Origin: CAYFMS01 sp964491425
GTDB taxonomy: Bacteria > Patescibacteriota > Patescibacteriia > UBA9934
NCBI GenBank assembly: GCA_964491425.1
Contig: CAZBFR010000032.1
Span: forward strand, 1 to 9,982
Direction: 5' to 3'
Length of the DNA stretch: 9,982 bases
Position 1 is the stretch's first letter. Every line of letters begins with the position of its first letter. The position numbers and the translations under genes are program-made. A model generated the notes under the pieces. That model worked only from the letters and a program-made list of their open reading frames with translations, did no database searches and had not been told where the DNA came from. Of the stretch, positions 1 to 6,843 are shown piece by piece.

Positions 1-532
1 TGACCTGATTCACTGTATACCGATCTTGTTCATCAACGATTTTAAGCAACTCCTTCTCCGTTTGTGCGGCCGTCTTCGTCTTTACCCACCCAAGGCGATT
101 CGCGACCCTGTGCGCGTGCGTATCAACCGCAATCGCTGGAATCCCGTAAATATGCGGGAGTATTACGCTCGCCGTCTTCCGTCCAACTCCCGGCAAACTC
201 ACGAGATCCTCCATCGTCTTTGGAACTTCTCCACCGTAAACTTCAACGATCCGCACCGCCATTCCCTTTAGGTGCTTCGCCTTCTGCCGATACATCCCGA
301 TCGTATTCACGTACCCTCGAATCTCCTCAACCTCCGCCTTCGCCAGCGCCTCCACGTCCGGAAACCGTTTAAAAAACGCTGGCAGTAATTTCAACACCTG
401 CTCGTCGCGTGTCCGCGCAGAAAGAAGAACGCCTACCAGTGTTTGGTACGCGCCTCCTAATTCCATCGCCCCCGGCGTCGGAAACCGTTGTTTCAAACGC
501 AGGAGAACCGAGCTAATTTCCTTACTTTCCAT
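1..532 (-). CDS. nth: Endonuclease III, DNA glycosylase/AP lyase (3' part beyond the window)
   Basis: The enzyme removes oxidised pyrimidines from DNA and cleaves the resulting abasic site (base excision repair). I translated the minus strand by eye from ATG at 532; 177 codons are visible before the window edge. Residues 35-43 (VLLSARTRD) match the usual LLSAQATD region. The helix-hairpin-helix is LPGVGRKTA at 113-121, with the family's catalytic lysine at about K119. The catalytic aspartate is D137 in AVDTHAHRV. The C-terminal part, which carries the four-cysteine iron-sulphur cluster in most family members, is outside the window, so its presence is unknown. The start codon overlaps the TAA stop of the upstream gene by one base (TAATG), implying translational coupling; no separate SD is seen. 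Identification is firm; MutY is less likely because the sequence follows Nth closely. Confidence 0.95.
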   Translation of the reverse strand, partial: MESKEISSVLLRLKQRFPTPGAMELGGAYQTLVGVLLSARTRDEQVLKLLPAFFKRFPDVEALAKAEVEEIRGYVNTIGMYRQKAKHLKGMAVRIVEVYGGEVPKTMEDLVSLPGVGRKTASVILPHIYGIPAIAVDTHAHRVANRLGWVKTKTAAQTEKELLKIVDEQDRYTVNQV

Positions 533-1281
533 TATTGTAAACTAATCGATTGAACAAATGCACGGAAGTCCGCCCCTCCGATTCCAGCTCCTTCGGGCGG
601 TGTAAAGTGGAGAACTTTGTAGGTAGCCCCTGGTTTATCATTTCGCACCATTGCATGCAACATATCGACAGGTGGCAACAAATCCGAACCCTCAAATCCT
701 CCCGCTGCTCCTGTCCCACGAATTATTAGAGCAACTCCCCCAGTGATCGCTAGCTCCTCTACAACTGCAGAGGCAGGAATTGCGACCCATCCTTCTTTGA
801 AGAAGACAAAATACTTTCCGTTTTCTTTTTTCCAATCCTTAATATCAATCGTTCCACCACCACGATCTTGAACACCGTAAGTCGCACCAACGTTGAATTT
901 CGTCATTCCATTTGTTGCCCCAGAAATTTCATGCGAGGCGCCCGCGTTCCATTCGCTCTTTGTAATCACCCAATCGCCATAAACGCGACGGCCGTTCGCA
1001 GAAAACGCGAAACCGAGATCGGCCGGAGTGACCGATACTGTCGTCGCTTGATTTTGAAGTTCGCGAAGTTGTTCGCTCAGCTCAAGAATCTTCGCATCTT
1101 TATCAGAAATCGCCGTCGTTTTTCTCGCAAGATCGGCCGTTAAATCAGCAACGGACGATTCGAGCTTTTCGATCTCGAGACCAAGGGCCATGTTTTGGAA
1201 GTAGAAGTAGATAATTCCAACTCCACTCGCAAGGAAGAGGAGAAGAAACGCGACGACCATTATTTTTAATGTTGTGTGCAT
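532..1281 (-). CDS. Membrane-anchored protein with coiled coil, unknown function
   Basis: A 249-residue protein that I do not recognise. Residues 7-28 form one hydrophobic segment after a short, weakly basic start, so it is probably a signal anchor with the rest outside the membrane. Residues about 34-80 are a charged, heptad-like stretch predicted to be a coiled coil. From about 85 to the end there is a glycine-rich globular region with many aromatic and beta-type segments (around YGDWVITKSEW, KYFVFFKEGWVAIP) and no cysteine. The gene begins 1 bp after the upstream anchored-protein gene and overlaps nth by one base, so all three are probably one transcript. No clear SD precedes the ATG. The architecture would suit an envelope scaffold or sensor, but nothing fixes a function. 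Confidence 0.85.
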   Translation of the reverse strand: MHTTLKIMVVAFLLLFLASGVGIIYFYFQNMALGLEIEKLESSVADLTADLARKTTAISDKDAKILELSEQLRELQNQATTVSVTPADLGFAFSANGRRVYGDWVITKSEWNAGASHEISGATNGMTKFNVGATYGVQDRGGGTIDIKDWKKENGKYFVFFKEGWVAIPASAVVEELAITGGVALIIRGTGAAGGFEGSDLLPPVDMLHAMVRNDKPGATYKVLHFTPPEGAGIGGADFRAFVQSISLQ

Positions 1282-1282
1282 A

Positions 1283-2095
1283 TTATTCGTAGATTTTGTC
1301 GCAAGCGATCTTCTTCACTCCACCAACCGCCGTTACCCCACACGATTCGATATGATCGAACTCTCCAAAGAAGGTATCGATCGAATAGACATCCCAGGTT
1401 CGAATCGTGAATTCACTGTCTTCGTAAAGCGCCACAGCTGGAAGTTCGTTAATCGAGGAGTCGTCGATATCCGCCCAAAGGGCCAAGGACGAATCGACGC
1501 TTCCGTAAAGCGTGTCGCCCTCCTCAACGGAGAACTCATCAAAAACATCTTTTGGAAGGACGGCGAGGTCGTATCGGTATTGCGTATCCCCATCCGTCAT
1601 CGGGAAATTGATCTGTGTAAGCGCCACAGCGAGATCATCCGAAACAATACAAAGGCGGTAGAGCGGTTTTCGAAGCGTTTCAAGCGCAACCGTCAAAGCT
1701 TCGGCGTCCTCCCCGCTTGAAAGAATGCTCTCGAGCCGATCAACGAGCTCGGCTCGCTCCTCGGAGTCCAAATCCGCAATGACCGGGCTCCCCGAGAATC
1801 CGGAAATCGCCTCGCCCGAAATACACGCTTCGTCATTTCCAAGCTCCGCACGCGCCATCATAAGCGGAGTCTCAAAATCTTCATCAAAAATTCGTTCTTG
1901 CTCGAGCTCAGCGGGAGGTCGCGTTCCCGTCCCCGGAAGCTCCAAATCGTCCGGAGTTACGGTCTCCGTCGTATCGACTTCAATCGAGGTCCAATCGATC
2001 TCTTTCGCTTTTTGAAGCACGAGCACAAGAATAATCGCGAGCGAAGCGAAGAAGACCCCGGACAAGATAACAAGAGCAATGATCACTTTCCTCAT
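1283..2095 (-). CDS. Acidic membrane-anchored (secreted-face) protein, unknown function
   Basis: A 270-residue protein with no family I recognise. It starts MRK and has a long hydrophobic segment at residues 4-27, a signal anchor or uncleaved signal. A low-complexity linker rich in Thr, Glu and Pro follows (about 33-75), then a strongly acidic domain. Only four cysteines occur (C91, C149, C252, C265), all in the soluble part, an even number that would suit two disulphides outside the cytoplasm; that is inference. The gene lies directly after gpmI, separated by an extended -10 promoter. Its TAA stop is followed after one base by the ATG of the next anchored protein, so the pair is probably co-expressed and may work together. 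No SD is visible, consistent with a near-leaderless mRNA. Confidence 0.85.
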   Translation of the reverse strand: MRKVIIALVILSGVFFASLAIILVLVLQKAKEIDWTSIEVDTTETVTPDDLELPGTGTRPPAELEQERIFDEDFETPLMMARAELGNDEACISGEAISGFSGSPVIADLDSEERAELVDRLESILSSGEDAEALTVALETLRKPLYRLCIVSDDLAVALTQINFPMTDGDTQYRYDLAVLPKDVFDEFSVEEGDTLYGSVDSSLALWADIDDSSINELPAVALYEDSEFTIRTWDVYSIDTFFGEFDHIESCGVTAVGGVKKIACDKIYE

Positions 2096-2103
2096 ATGTG
2101 CGC

Positions 2104-2112
2104 ATTATAGCA
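2104..2112 (-). promoter_or_regulatory. Extended -10 promoter for the anchored-protein/nth operon
   Basis: Reading the minus strand, TGCTATAAT is a perfect extended -10 (TGn-TATAAT). Conventional spacing puts transcription start near 2097, two bases before the ATG at 2095. The TAA stop of gpmI lies inside the TATAAT hexamer. No convincing -35 is seen, which an extended -10 can tolerate. Confidence 0.75.
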
Positions 2113-3715
2113 GAGATGAACCCGTCATAACGTCGGGCTGTGGAATCCCCAGGACCTTTAAAAAAGTTGGAGCAACGTCCGCGAGCATCCCGATCGGCGG
2201 AAGAAGCGAAAGGTCTCCGTTTGGAACATCTCCGCTTGGCCCCGCCTGACCTTCAAATGCATTTCCAACAACGTAAAGCGGGACAGGATTTGTACTGTGC
2301 TCTTTATCGATGTCTCCCGTCTGCAAATTCTTTACTTCTTCGGCATTTCCATGATCGCCCGTGATAAACACGACGCCGTCTTTTGCGAGAACCGCCTCGC
2401 ACACTTCTTTTACACAGGAGTCGATTATGCCCATTGCGGTCACCGTCGCCTCGAAATTCCCGGTGTGCGCGACCATATCGGGATTTGCGTAATTCATAAT
2501 GATCACGTCGTAATTCCCCGTCTCCACCTCTTTTACAACGCGAGCCGTAAGTTCTTTTGCGGACATTTCCGGCTTTTTATCGTAGCTCGCGACTTTCGGT
2601 GAAGGAATAATCACGCGATCTTCGTGTGGAAACGGCTCTTCGCGCGTTCCATTAAAGAAGAACGTGACGTGCGCGTACTTCTCCGTCTCTGCAATATGGA
2701 GCTGAACAAGATCGTTGTTCGATAGAATTTCCGATAGCCCCTGCTCGACAACCTCGGGACCAAACGCAACCGTTACCGGAAGATCTTTTTCATATTCAGT
2801 CATTGTGACAAACGTCAGATGCTCGATAAACGCACGTTCAAATTTTAAAAAACTCGGGAGCACAAAGGCCTGCGTCAACTCGCGCGCCCGATCCGCTCGG
2901 AAATTTGAAAAAATCATTGCGTCACCAGATTTCACTGTCGCGACAGGAGCGCCAGCCTGCGTAAATACGGTCGGAACAAACTCTTCGTCATAGACCTCTT
3001 TCATGTAAGACCCCTTCAGTGCCTCGATCGGATCCTCGGCCACCTCCCCCTTTCCAAGCGTGATCGCGTTATACGCCTTCTCGATTCGATCCCAGCGATT
3101 ATCCCGATCCATCGCGTAAAACCGCCCACTCATCGTCGCAATCCGACCGACCTTCTGCTTCTTCATGTACTCAAGGAGTTCATTCAGATAGTCGATCCCG
3201 GCGTTGTAAAGCGTATCGCGCCCATCAAGAATCGCGTGGATCGCAACATCCTTTAGCTTGTGTGCTCGCGCAAGATCAAGAAGCGCATAGATATGCTTAT
3301 TTGAACCGTGGACATTTCCCGCCGAAAGAATACCTGTAATATGTAACGTTCCTCCAGACGCCTTAACAGCCTCGATTGCCGAAAGAAGTCCAGGGTTTTC
3401 GGCAAACGACTTATCCTGAATCGCGCGTTCGATGCGTGGAAACGATTGGAAAAAGACCCGTCCCGCCCCAATCGTAAGGTGCCCAACTTCAGAATTCCCC
3501 ATCTCCCCCCAAGAAAGTCCAACCGCCTCACCGTTCGCCTTTAAGTTCATTACGGGATACCGCCCCTTTAGCAAATCAAAATACGGGGTTTTCGCCCGCG
3601 TAATTGCATTCCCTTCGTTATCCGCTGCAACTCCAAGTCCATCAATCACCATTAAAACCGCCGGACGTGGACGGCGTGCACCGGTTTGTATCCCCTCGTA
3701 TGCATGATCTGACAT
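2105..3715 (-). CDS. gpmI: 2,3-bisphosphoglycerate-independent phosphoglycerate mutase
   Basis: It interconverts 3-phosphoglycerate and 2-phosphoglycerate in lower glycolysis, in the cytoplasm, using two divalent metal ions and a phosphoserine intermediate. Visible signatures, numbered from this start: VLMVIDGLG with metal-binding D25; GEMGNSEVGHLTIGAGR with the catalytic serine S75; ILDGRDT; and, late in the protein, ITGDHGNAEE and EHSTNPVP, which supply metal-binding Asp and His. At 536 residues it is slightly longer than the usual 510-515. An in-frame ATG also exists at 3733, but the TATAAT box lies between the two and places transcription start on the A of the ATG at 3715, so I chose the inner one. 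It follows ftsL but has its own promoter. Identification is secure. Confidence 0.97.
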   Translation of the reverse strand: MSDHAYEGIQTGARRPRPAVLMVIDGLGVAADNEGNAITRAKTPYFDLLKGRYPVMNLKANGEAVGLSWGEMGNSEVGHLTIGAGRVFFQSFPRIERAIQDKSFAENPGLLSAIEAVKASGGTLHITGILSAGNVHGSNKHIYALLDLARAHKLKDVAIHAILDGRDTLYNAGIDYLNELLEYMKKQKVGRIATMSGRFYAMDRDNRWDRIEKAYNAITLGKGEVAEDPIEALKGSYMKEVYDEEFVPTVFTQAGAPVATVKSGDAMIFSNFRADRARELTQAFVLPSFLKFERAFIEHLTFVTMTEYEKDLPVTVAFGPEVVEQGLSEILSNNDLVQLHIAETEKYAHVTFFFNGTREEPFPHEDRVIIPSPKVASYDKKPEMSAKELTARVVKEVETGNYDVIIMNYANPDMVAHTGNFEATVTAMGIIDSCVKEVCEAVLAKDGVVFITGDHGNAEEVKNLQTGDIDKEHSTNPVPLYVVGNAFEGQAGPSGDVPNGDLSLLPPIGMLADVAPTFLKVLGIPQPDVMTGSSLL

Positions 3716-3721
3716 GTGCCG

Positions 3722-3730
3722 ATTATAGCA
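3722..3730 (-). promoter_or_regulatory. Extended -10 promoter of gpmI, leaderless
   Basis: The minus strand reads TGCTATAAT, then CGGCAC, then ATG. With the last T at -7, position +1 is exactly the A of the start codon at 3715, predicting a leaderless mRNA. No good -35 hexamer is visible 16-18 bp upstream. The box and the GCACAT just downstream recur in front of the 1283-2095 gene. Confidence 0.78.
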
Positions 3731-3747
3731 CACGTCCCGCGTCGCCT

Positions 3748-4056
3748 CTAGCGGAGCGCAACAGCATCACTCGTCGCAATGTAATCCACCTCGCTCGCGG
3801 GCACGAGTCCAAGCATCGTTACCCGAGATGCGACACTCTCAACCGATTGTAGTCGCGCAACCTCCATATCAAGTCGCTTCTGCTCCATCTTTACCTCTTC
3901 AATATCACGCTCAATATCTCGCATCGTAAATCCTGCGGTTGCCGCAAGGTTGACCTGCCAAATATAGAGCGTCCCAATGACGAGAATCGCAAGGATAAGA
4001 GCTCTTCGCCCCCATGTCGATTCAAGTTTACTCAAGATGTTGCTTTGGGTTTTCAT
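3748..4056 (-). CDS. ftsL: FtsL-like cell-division protein
   Basis: FtsL is a small bitopic divisome protein that pairs with FtsB/DivIC through a periplasmic coiled coil and helps activate septal wall synthesis. This 102-residue product fits: a short cytoplasmic start, a transmembrane helix at about 19-38, a charged coiled coil at about 43-72, and a C-terminal MLGLVPASEVDYI like the conserved tail of the family. FtsL sequences diverge strongly, so the position directly after rsmH is the second main argument. I chose ATG at 4056 because AAAGGAGG lies just upstream, inside the rsmH end; an upstream ATG at 4089 would overlap rsmH by 62 bp. The chosen start still overlaps rsmH by 29 bp in another frame. 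The ftsI gene that normally follows is absent here. Confidence 0.8.
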   Translation of the reverse strand: MKTQSNILSKLESTWGRRALILAILVIGTLYIWQVNLAATAGFTMRDIERDIEEVKMEQKRLDMEVARLQSVESVASRVTMLGLVPASEVDYIATSDAVALR

Positions 4057-4912
4057 ATCCTCCTTTAATCGCGATTCGAAGCTTTGCACTTCTCGCGCGA
4101 CGATTTGTTTTTTGTTCTTGCCAGGTTGGCTTAATCACTTTCCTTGGATTCATTGTCAGATTTCCCTGACCCTTCATCCATTGTTTTACAAGACGATCTT
4201 CAAGCGAATGGAAGGTAATCACAGCGAGTACCCCACCCTCTTTAAGTCGTTCGGTAACCGCGGAAAGTCCCGGGGCAATTTGACCGAACTCGTCGTTGAC
4301 CGCGATTCGTAATGCTTGGAACGTTTTCGTTGCGGGATGTGCCTTTCCACGACGCTTTACAACTTCCGAAACGATCTCGGCGAGTTGCGTCGTTGTCGTA
4401 ATACGCACGTTCTTCCGCGCTTTTTGGATCGCTTCGGCGATTTGTCGCGACATGGTCTCTTCCCCGTAGGTAAAGATCAGGTCCGCGATTTCGTCTCGCG
4501 TCCATTCGTTTACGATGACTTCCGCCGTAAGCGCCCCGCTCTGGTCGTAGCGCATATCAAGAGGTCCATCGTGCATAAACGAGAACCCGCGCTCCGCTTC
4601 GTCGACATGCATCGACGAAAAACCGAGATCGAACAGCGCTCCGTCAAGGGGCGGCAGATCATGCTCTCCAATGTGCGCAAAACTATCACACACAAAGACC
4701 GCACGTTCGCCGTAGCCCTGTAAACGCTCTTTTGCGATTGCGAGATTCCTTGCGTCTCGGTCGAATCCGTAAAGTCGACCGCTCTCCCCCAACTTGTCTA
4801 GAATCGCTTTGGCATGACCTCCAGCACCAATCGTGGCGTCGAGATAGACTCCGCCGGGTTTTGGATGAAGATGATGTAGCACTTCCTCCAAAAGTACCGG
4901 TTGATGTTGCAT
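4028..4912 (-). CDS. rsmH: 16S rRNA (cytosine-1402 N4)-methyltransferase
   Basis: RsmH (MraW) methylates N4 of C1402 in 16S rRNA, at the ribosomal P site, with S-adenosylmethionine. The 294 residues match the family from end to end. The N-terminus is MQHQPVLLEEVL. The SAM-binding motif I is LDATIGAGGHAKAIL (24-38), and the acidic loop FDRD lies at 50-53. DLGFSSMHVD (95-104) and FSFMHDGPLDMR (110-121) are the RsmH signature. HPATKTFQALRIAVNDE lies at 192-208 and ITFHSLEDRLVK at 232-243. The length is slightly below the usual 300-315. It starts 3 bp after the mraZ stop and overlaps ftsL at the other end, so the three are one operon. No clear SD precedes the start. Confidence 0.97.
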   Translation of the reverse strand: MQHQPVLLEEVLHHLHPKPGGVYLDATIGAGGHAKAILDKLGESGRLYGFDRDARNLAIAKERLQGYGERAVFVCDSFAHIGEHDLPPLDGALFDLGFSSMHVDEAERGFSFMHDGPLDMRYDQSGALTAEVIVNEWTRDEIADLIFTYGEETMSRQIAEAIQKARKNVRITTTTQLAEIVSEVVKRRGKAHPATKTFQALRIAVNDEFGQIAPGLSAVTERLKEGGVLAVITFHSLEDRLVKQWMKGQGNLTMNPRKVIKPTWQEQKTNRRARSAKLRIAIKGGYENPKQHLE

Positions 4913-4915
4913 AGT

Positions 4916-5347
4916 TTAGATTCCGAATTGACCAAGTTGTTCCGCAATGGTGCCGGCGTCCTCCTCGGTTTGCGCTCTGTACGAATTCCACTTTTCTTCG
5001 TCCCAAAGTTCAAGCCGCGTATTTACGCCGACAATCACCACCTTTTTTGTAAGACCGGCATACTCGCGTAAGTATTCCGGTACAACGAACCGTCCCTGCT
5101 TATCAGGCATCACGTCCATCGCTCCCGCAAGCATAAGGCGCGAGAACGCACGTGAATTTGCCTGCCCCAGGGGCAAGCCCGCGATTTTATCCGCGAGTTT
5201 GCCCCACTCCTCCAAGGGAAGCAGGAATAACGAAGAGTCGAGACCTCGAGTAACAACCGCACCTTTCACGAGGTCGTCGCGAAACTTCGTCGGAAGGGCG
5301 AGTCGCCCTTTGTCGTCGATTTGGTGATGATACTCGCCTATGAACAT
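4916..5347 (-). CDS. mraZ: MraZ, transcriptional regulator of the division/cell-wall cluster
   Basis: MraZ is a ring-forming DNA-binding protein of the AbrB-like fold that represses its own operon by binding TGGG-type direct repeats. The 143-residue product has the two expected half-domains: MFIGEYHHQIDDKGRLALP at the start, with the DxKGR motif at 11-15, and PDKQGRFVVP around 81-90. The length is typical. It is the first gene of the mraZ-rsmH-ftsL group. No SD is seen before the ATG, and I could not settle on a promoter within the 250 bp upstream. A set of TGG(G) boxes lies 180-250 bp upstream, which suggests autoregulation. Confidence 0.96.
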   Translation of the reverse strand: MFIGEYHHQIDDKGRLALPTKFRDDLVKGAVVTRGLDSSLFLLPLEEWGKLADKIAGLPLGQANSRAFSRLMLAGAMDVMPDKQGRFVVPEYLREYAGLTKKVVIVGVNTRLELWDEEKWNSYRAQTEEDAGTIAEQLGQFGI

Positions 5348-5525
5348 AATTTAGAAAATGTTGCATAGCCATGTAGTAAAGAACAAGCGGTTGTTATCCC
5401 ATTTTGCAATGGACCGAAACAATGTTTCATTGCTGATCATTATTTCGGGGGGAGGTTACCCGAGGCTCCGCGTAAATGCGGAAACAACCACTTGCCAGGT
5501 CATGGCTTGTGTCGTCTCGAGGCCG

Positions 5526-5595
5526 AAACCCACTTTCTGCCTCAATGACTCCACTTTACCCCACTTCTATTCCCCACGCAACCACTCTGCCCCAT
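5526..5595 (-). promoter_or_regulatory. Candidate MraZ operator: phased TGG(G) direct repeats
   Basis: On the minus strand TGG-type boxes begin at 5594, 5584, 5576, 5563, 5553 and 5532, with a degenerate TGAGG at 5543. Steps are 10, 8, 13, 10, 10 and 11 bp, close to one helical turn. The core GTGGGGTAAAGTGGAG and the later AGAAAGTGGG resemble known MraZ boxes (TGGGN in E. coli, AAAGTG in mycoplasmas). Two further boxes, TGGGG at 5600 and TGG at 5610, lie on the plus strand beside the divergent promoter. Confidence 0.72.
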
Positions 5596-5620
5596 CACGT
5601 GGGGATAAATGGAAATCGTG

Positions 5621-5649
5621 TTGACAGTGGGCCTATTTTATGGTATTTT
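5621..5649 (+). promoter_or_regulatory. Sigma-70 type promoter for the 5735-6004 gene
   Basis: TTGACA (5621-5626), 17-bp spacer, TATTTT (5644-5649) preceded by TGG, giving an extended -10. Predicted start near 5656, leaving a leader of about 79 nt. It lies beside the MraZ-like boxes. Confidence 0.75.
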
Positions 5650-5669
5650 TGCCCTTGGTTTTTCTGAAA

Positions 5670-5723
5670 ATGGCATCAGTGTTTAGTGCGATTTTGCGGG
5701 CAAATCAACCAAAAACGACCTGA
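5670..5723 (+). other. Possible 17-codon leader ORF
   Basis: An ATG at 5670 opens a frame of 17 codons (starting MASVFSAILR) that stops at TGA 5721-5723, just before the GGAGG of the next gene. It lies inside the predicted leader transcript. No SD precedes it, and an ORF this short can occur by chance, so this is only a candidate leader peptide. Confidence 0.2.
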
Positions 5724-5734
5724 GTGGAGGAAAG

Positions 5735-6004
5735 ATGTGCGAAATTCCTGGCGGAGAGTTCTTGATGGCGTTCTTCATGATTTTCGGCGCAATCGTAATG
5801 CACTGTATATACAGGGTTTTTGTGGTGATCCCACTCGAGGAGGAGCTAGAGGGGATCCGAACTGCCGTCCACGCCTACATCAAGATCTACGGCGAGATGG
5901 CACGCGTATCCCGAGGCGAGGGTATTCTCGGCTGCGAGCGGAGGATGCTACGCATCCTCTTCCCCGAGGAGATCGCTTCCGACTCAGAGGACAAGGACAC
6001 CTGA
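5735..6004 (+). CDS. Small membrane protein, unknown function
   Basis: An 89-residue orphan. The N-terminal segment, residues about 10-33 (from LMAFFMIFGAIVMHCIYRVF onward), is hydrophobic enough to be one membrane helix. The remainder is a charged amphipathic helix region (LEEELEGIRTAVHAYIKIYG) ending in an acidic tail (SDSEDKDT), probably cytoplasmic or peripheral. The start is well supported: GGAGG at 5726-5730, four bases before the ATG. A TTGACA/TATTTT promoter lies upstream and a strong terminator begins 13 bp after the stop, so it is a self-contained unit. It reads away from mraZ. No family is recognised; a role as a small regulator of a membrane complex is possible but unsupported. 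Confidence 0.75.
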   Translation: MCEIPGGEFLMAFFMIFGAIVMHCIYRVFVVIPLEEELEGIRTAVHAYIKIYGEMARVSRGEGILGCERRMLRILFPEEIASDSEDKDT

Positions 6005-6016
6005 CCGAAAACTCAA

Positions 6017-6056
6017 ACGGCGCGGCCCAATCTCGGGTCGCGCCGTGCATCTTTTT
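6017..6056 (+). terminator. Intrinsic terminator after the 5735-6004 gene
   Basis: ACGGCGCG (6017-6024) pairs with CGCGCCGT (6039-6046). The stem is extended inside by G-T and three C-G pairs to about 12 bp, with the loop AATCTC. GCATC and five T follow. It is nearly identical to the terminator at 6844-6881. Confidence 0.88.
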
Positions 6057-6060
6057 AAAC

Positions 6061-6089
6061 TTGTGCTTTTTGCCCAAAACTGCTAACTT
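6061..6089 (+). promoter_or_regulatory. Candidate promoter for the Nudix-like gene
   Basis: TTGTGC (6061-6066), 17-bp spacer ending in TGC, then TAACTT (6084-6089). The hexamers are weak, but spacing and the TGn extension are right. Start would be near 6096, giving a leader of about 21 nt that contains the SD. Confidence 0.5.
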
Positions 6090-6116
6090 TTTCGAGCCCA
6101 CAACCCAGGAGGGGCC

Positions 6117-6809
6117 ATGCATAACGGCATCTATTCTGCGCAGAATAACATCGTTGCGAAGCTCGTCGAGATCGGGAGGGATGCTCTCGAGGAGGGACGG
6201 ATAGGGGACTATCTCGAACTTCTTGCCCCACTGGCGCCGATCCTCGGCACGGCACTCCTGCGCCATGCGATCGCCCACCCGAGCAACGGTATCCCCGGAG
6301 CGTGGTACCACGGCCTTTCCCCAGCATTCCCACAGGACTCCCCGGAGTACCTCACCTACAGCCTGGGCCTCAAGAACGACGGGACTACTCCAACGATCGA
6401 GATCATTCTCCTTCGTCGACCGACGCTGGAGCAGAATCCAAATGAGGAGTGGCCGAACCAACTCCATTTCCCCGGCACAACTCTCCGCCCCGGGGACCAA
6501 GACGCCGAGCTCACCATGCGTCAGCGGTGTCTCAAGGAGTTCGATGGGGCCAGTGCCGTAACGTCGATCCGGAAAATCGGCGATGTCTATTCCGACTACA
6601 CGGAGCGGACTCGTGGTGCCTGCCACCACAACCTCTTCGCTGTTGAGATCTTCAAGCCAGACTGGCTGAACGGTCGCACGCCCCGCCCAGGGATCGAGAT
6701 CTATGAGCTCGAGGCCGTGCCTCGCGATCAACTCGTCGACCACCACCGACTCTTCCTCGAACACTTCGAGCGGTGGTTGCTCCCGCAGGTCGCCCACATC
6801 TTTCGCTGA
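6117..6809 (+). CDS. Nudix-like protein with degenerate Nudix box
   Basis: A 230-residue protein. Residues 116-145 read LHFPGTTLRPGD followed by RCLKEFDGA. This aligns with Nudix boxes of the HLPGG-xLRPGE...RxLxEExG kind: the PG, RPGD, R137, E141 and G144 positions are kept. The usual first Glu of REUXEE is Cys138, the second Glu of EE is Phe142, and one residue is inserted. Metal-dependent hydrolysis of a nucleoside diphosphate derivative is therefore doubtful; binding without catalysis, or altered chemistry, is possible. The N-terminal 100 residues include a helical segment and a strand typical of the fold (IEIILLRR). The C-terminus is helical. AGGAGGGG (6107-6114) supports the start. Promoter and terminator are its own. 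It is richer in G+C than the minus-strand genes. The fold call is moderate; the substrate is unknown. Confidence 0.75.
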   Translation: MHNGIYSAQNNIVAKLVEIGRDALEEGRIGDYLELLAPLAPILGTALLRHAIAHPSNGIPGAWYHGLSPAFPQDSPEYLTYSLGLKNDGTTPTIEIILLRRPTLEQNPNEEWPNQLHFPGTTLRPGDQDAELTMRQRCLKEFDGASAVTSIRKIGDVYSDYTERTRGACHHNLFAVEIFKPDWLNGRTPRPGIEIYELEAVPRDQLVDHHRLFLEHFERWLLPQVAHIFR

Positions 6810-6843
6810 CAGCAGTACCTCGGCGACATCCGTCCATAGCTAA

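Larger units (their letters stand above)
5348..5734. other. Divergent intergenic region between mraZ and the 5735-6004 gene
   Basis: About 390 bp with no convincing gene apart from a possible 17-codon leader ORF. Contents seen: overlapping dyads near mraZ (CAATG-TTT-CATTG at 5420-5432, inside GAAAC-AAT-GTTTC at 5416-5428); a short hairpin CCGC-GTAAAT-GCGG at 5468-5481; an array of TGG(G) boxes at 5526-5595; and a plus-strand promoter at 5621-5649. The mraZ leader would be long (over 150 nt) if transcription starts near the boxes. I looked for known RNA signatures (RNase P, SRP, tmRNA, common riboswitches) and saw none. Confidence 0.6.

Noticed and set aside
1274..1720. A 148-codon plus-strand frame opposite the anchored-protein gene
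   Set aside because: It crosses the gene junction, has no SD, and the opposite frame has a clear membrane anchor and operon spacing.
3716..3733. Upstream ATG of gpmI at 3733
   Set aside because: The codons from this start contain the TATAAT box itself, so they would lie upstream of the transcription start; the conserved protein does not need them.
5441..5530. Possible structured RNA or riboswitch upstream of mraZ
   Set aside because: Short hairpins exist, but none of the conserved cores of RNase P RNA, SRP RNA, tmRNA or common riboswitches could be found, and no terminator follows.
5395..5610. DnaA-box-like TTATCC sequences suggesting a replication origin
   Set aside because: Only isolated imperfect matches occur (TTATCCCAT, and TTATCCCCA on the other strand), with no cluster, AT-rich region or dnaA/dnaN neighbour.
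5880..6797. A 305-codon open frame on the minus strand opposite the Nudix-like gene
   Set aside because: The plus-strand gene has a strong SD, candidate promoter, terminator and a recognisable Nudix-type motif. The minus frame has no SD and reads across the hairpin terminator. Its length is explained by the G+C-rich codon pattern of the real gene.
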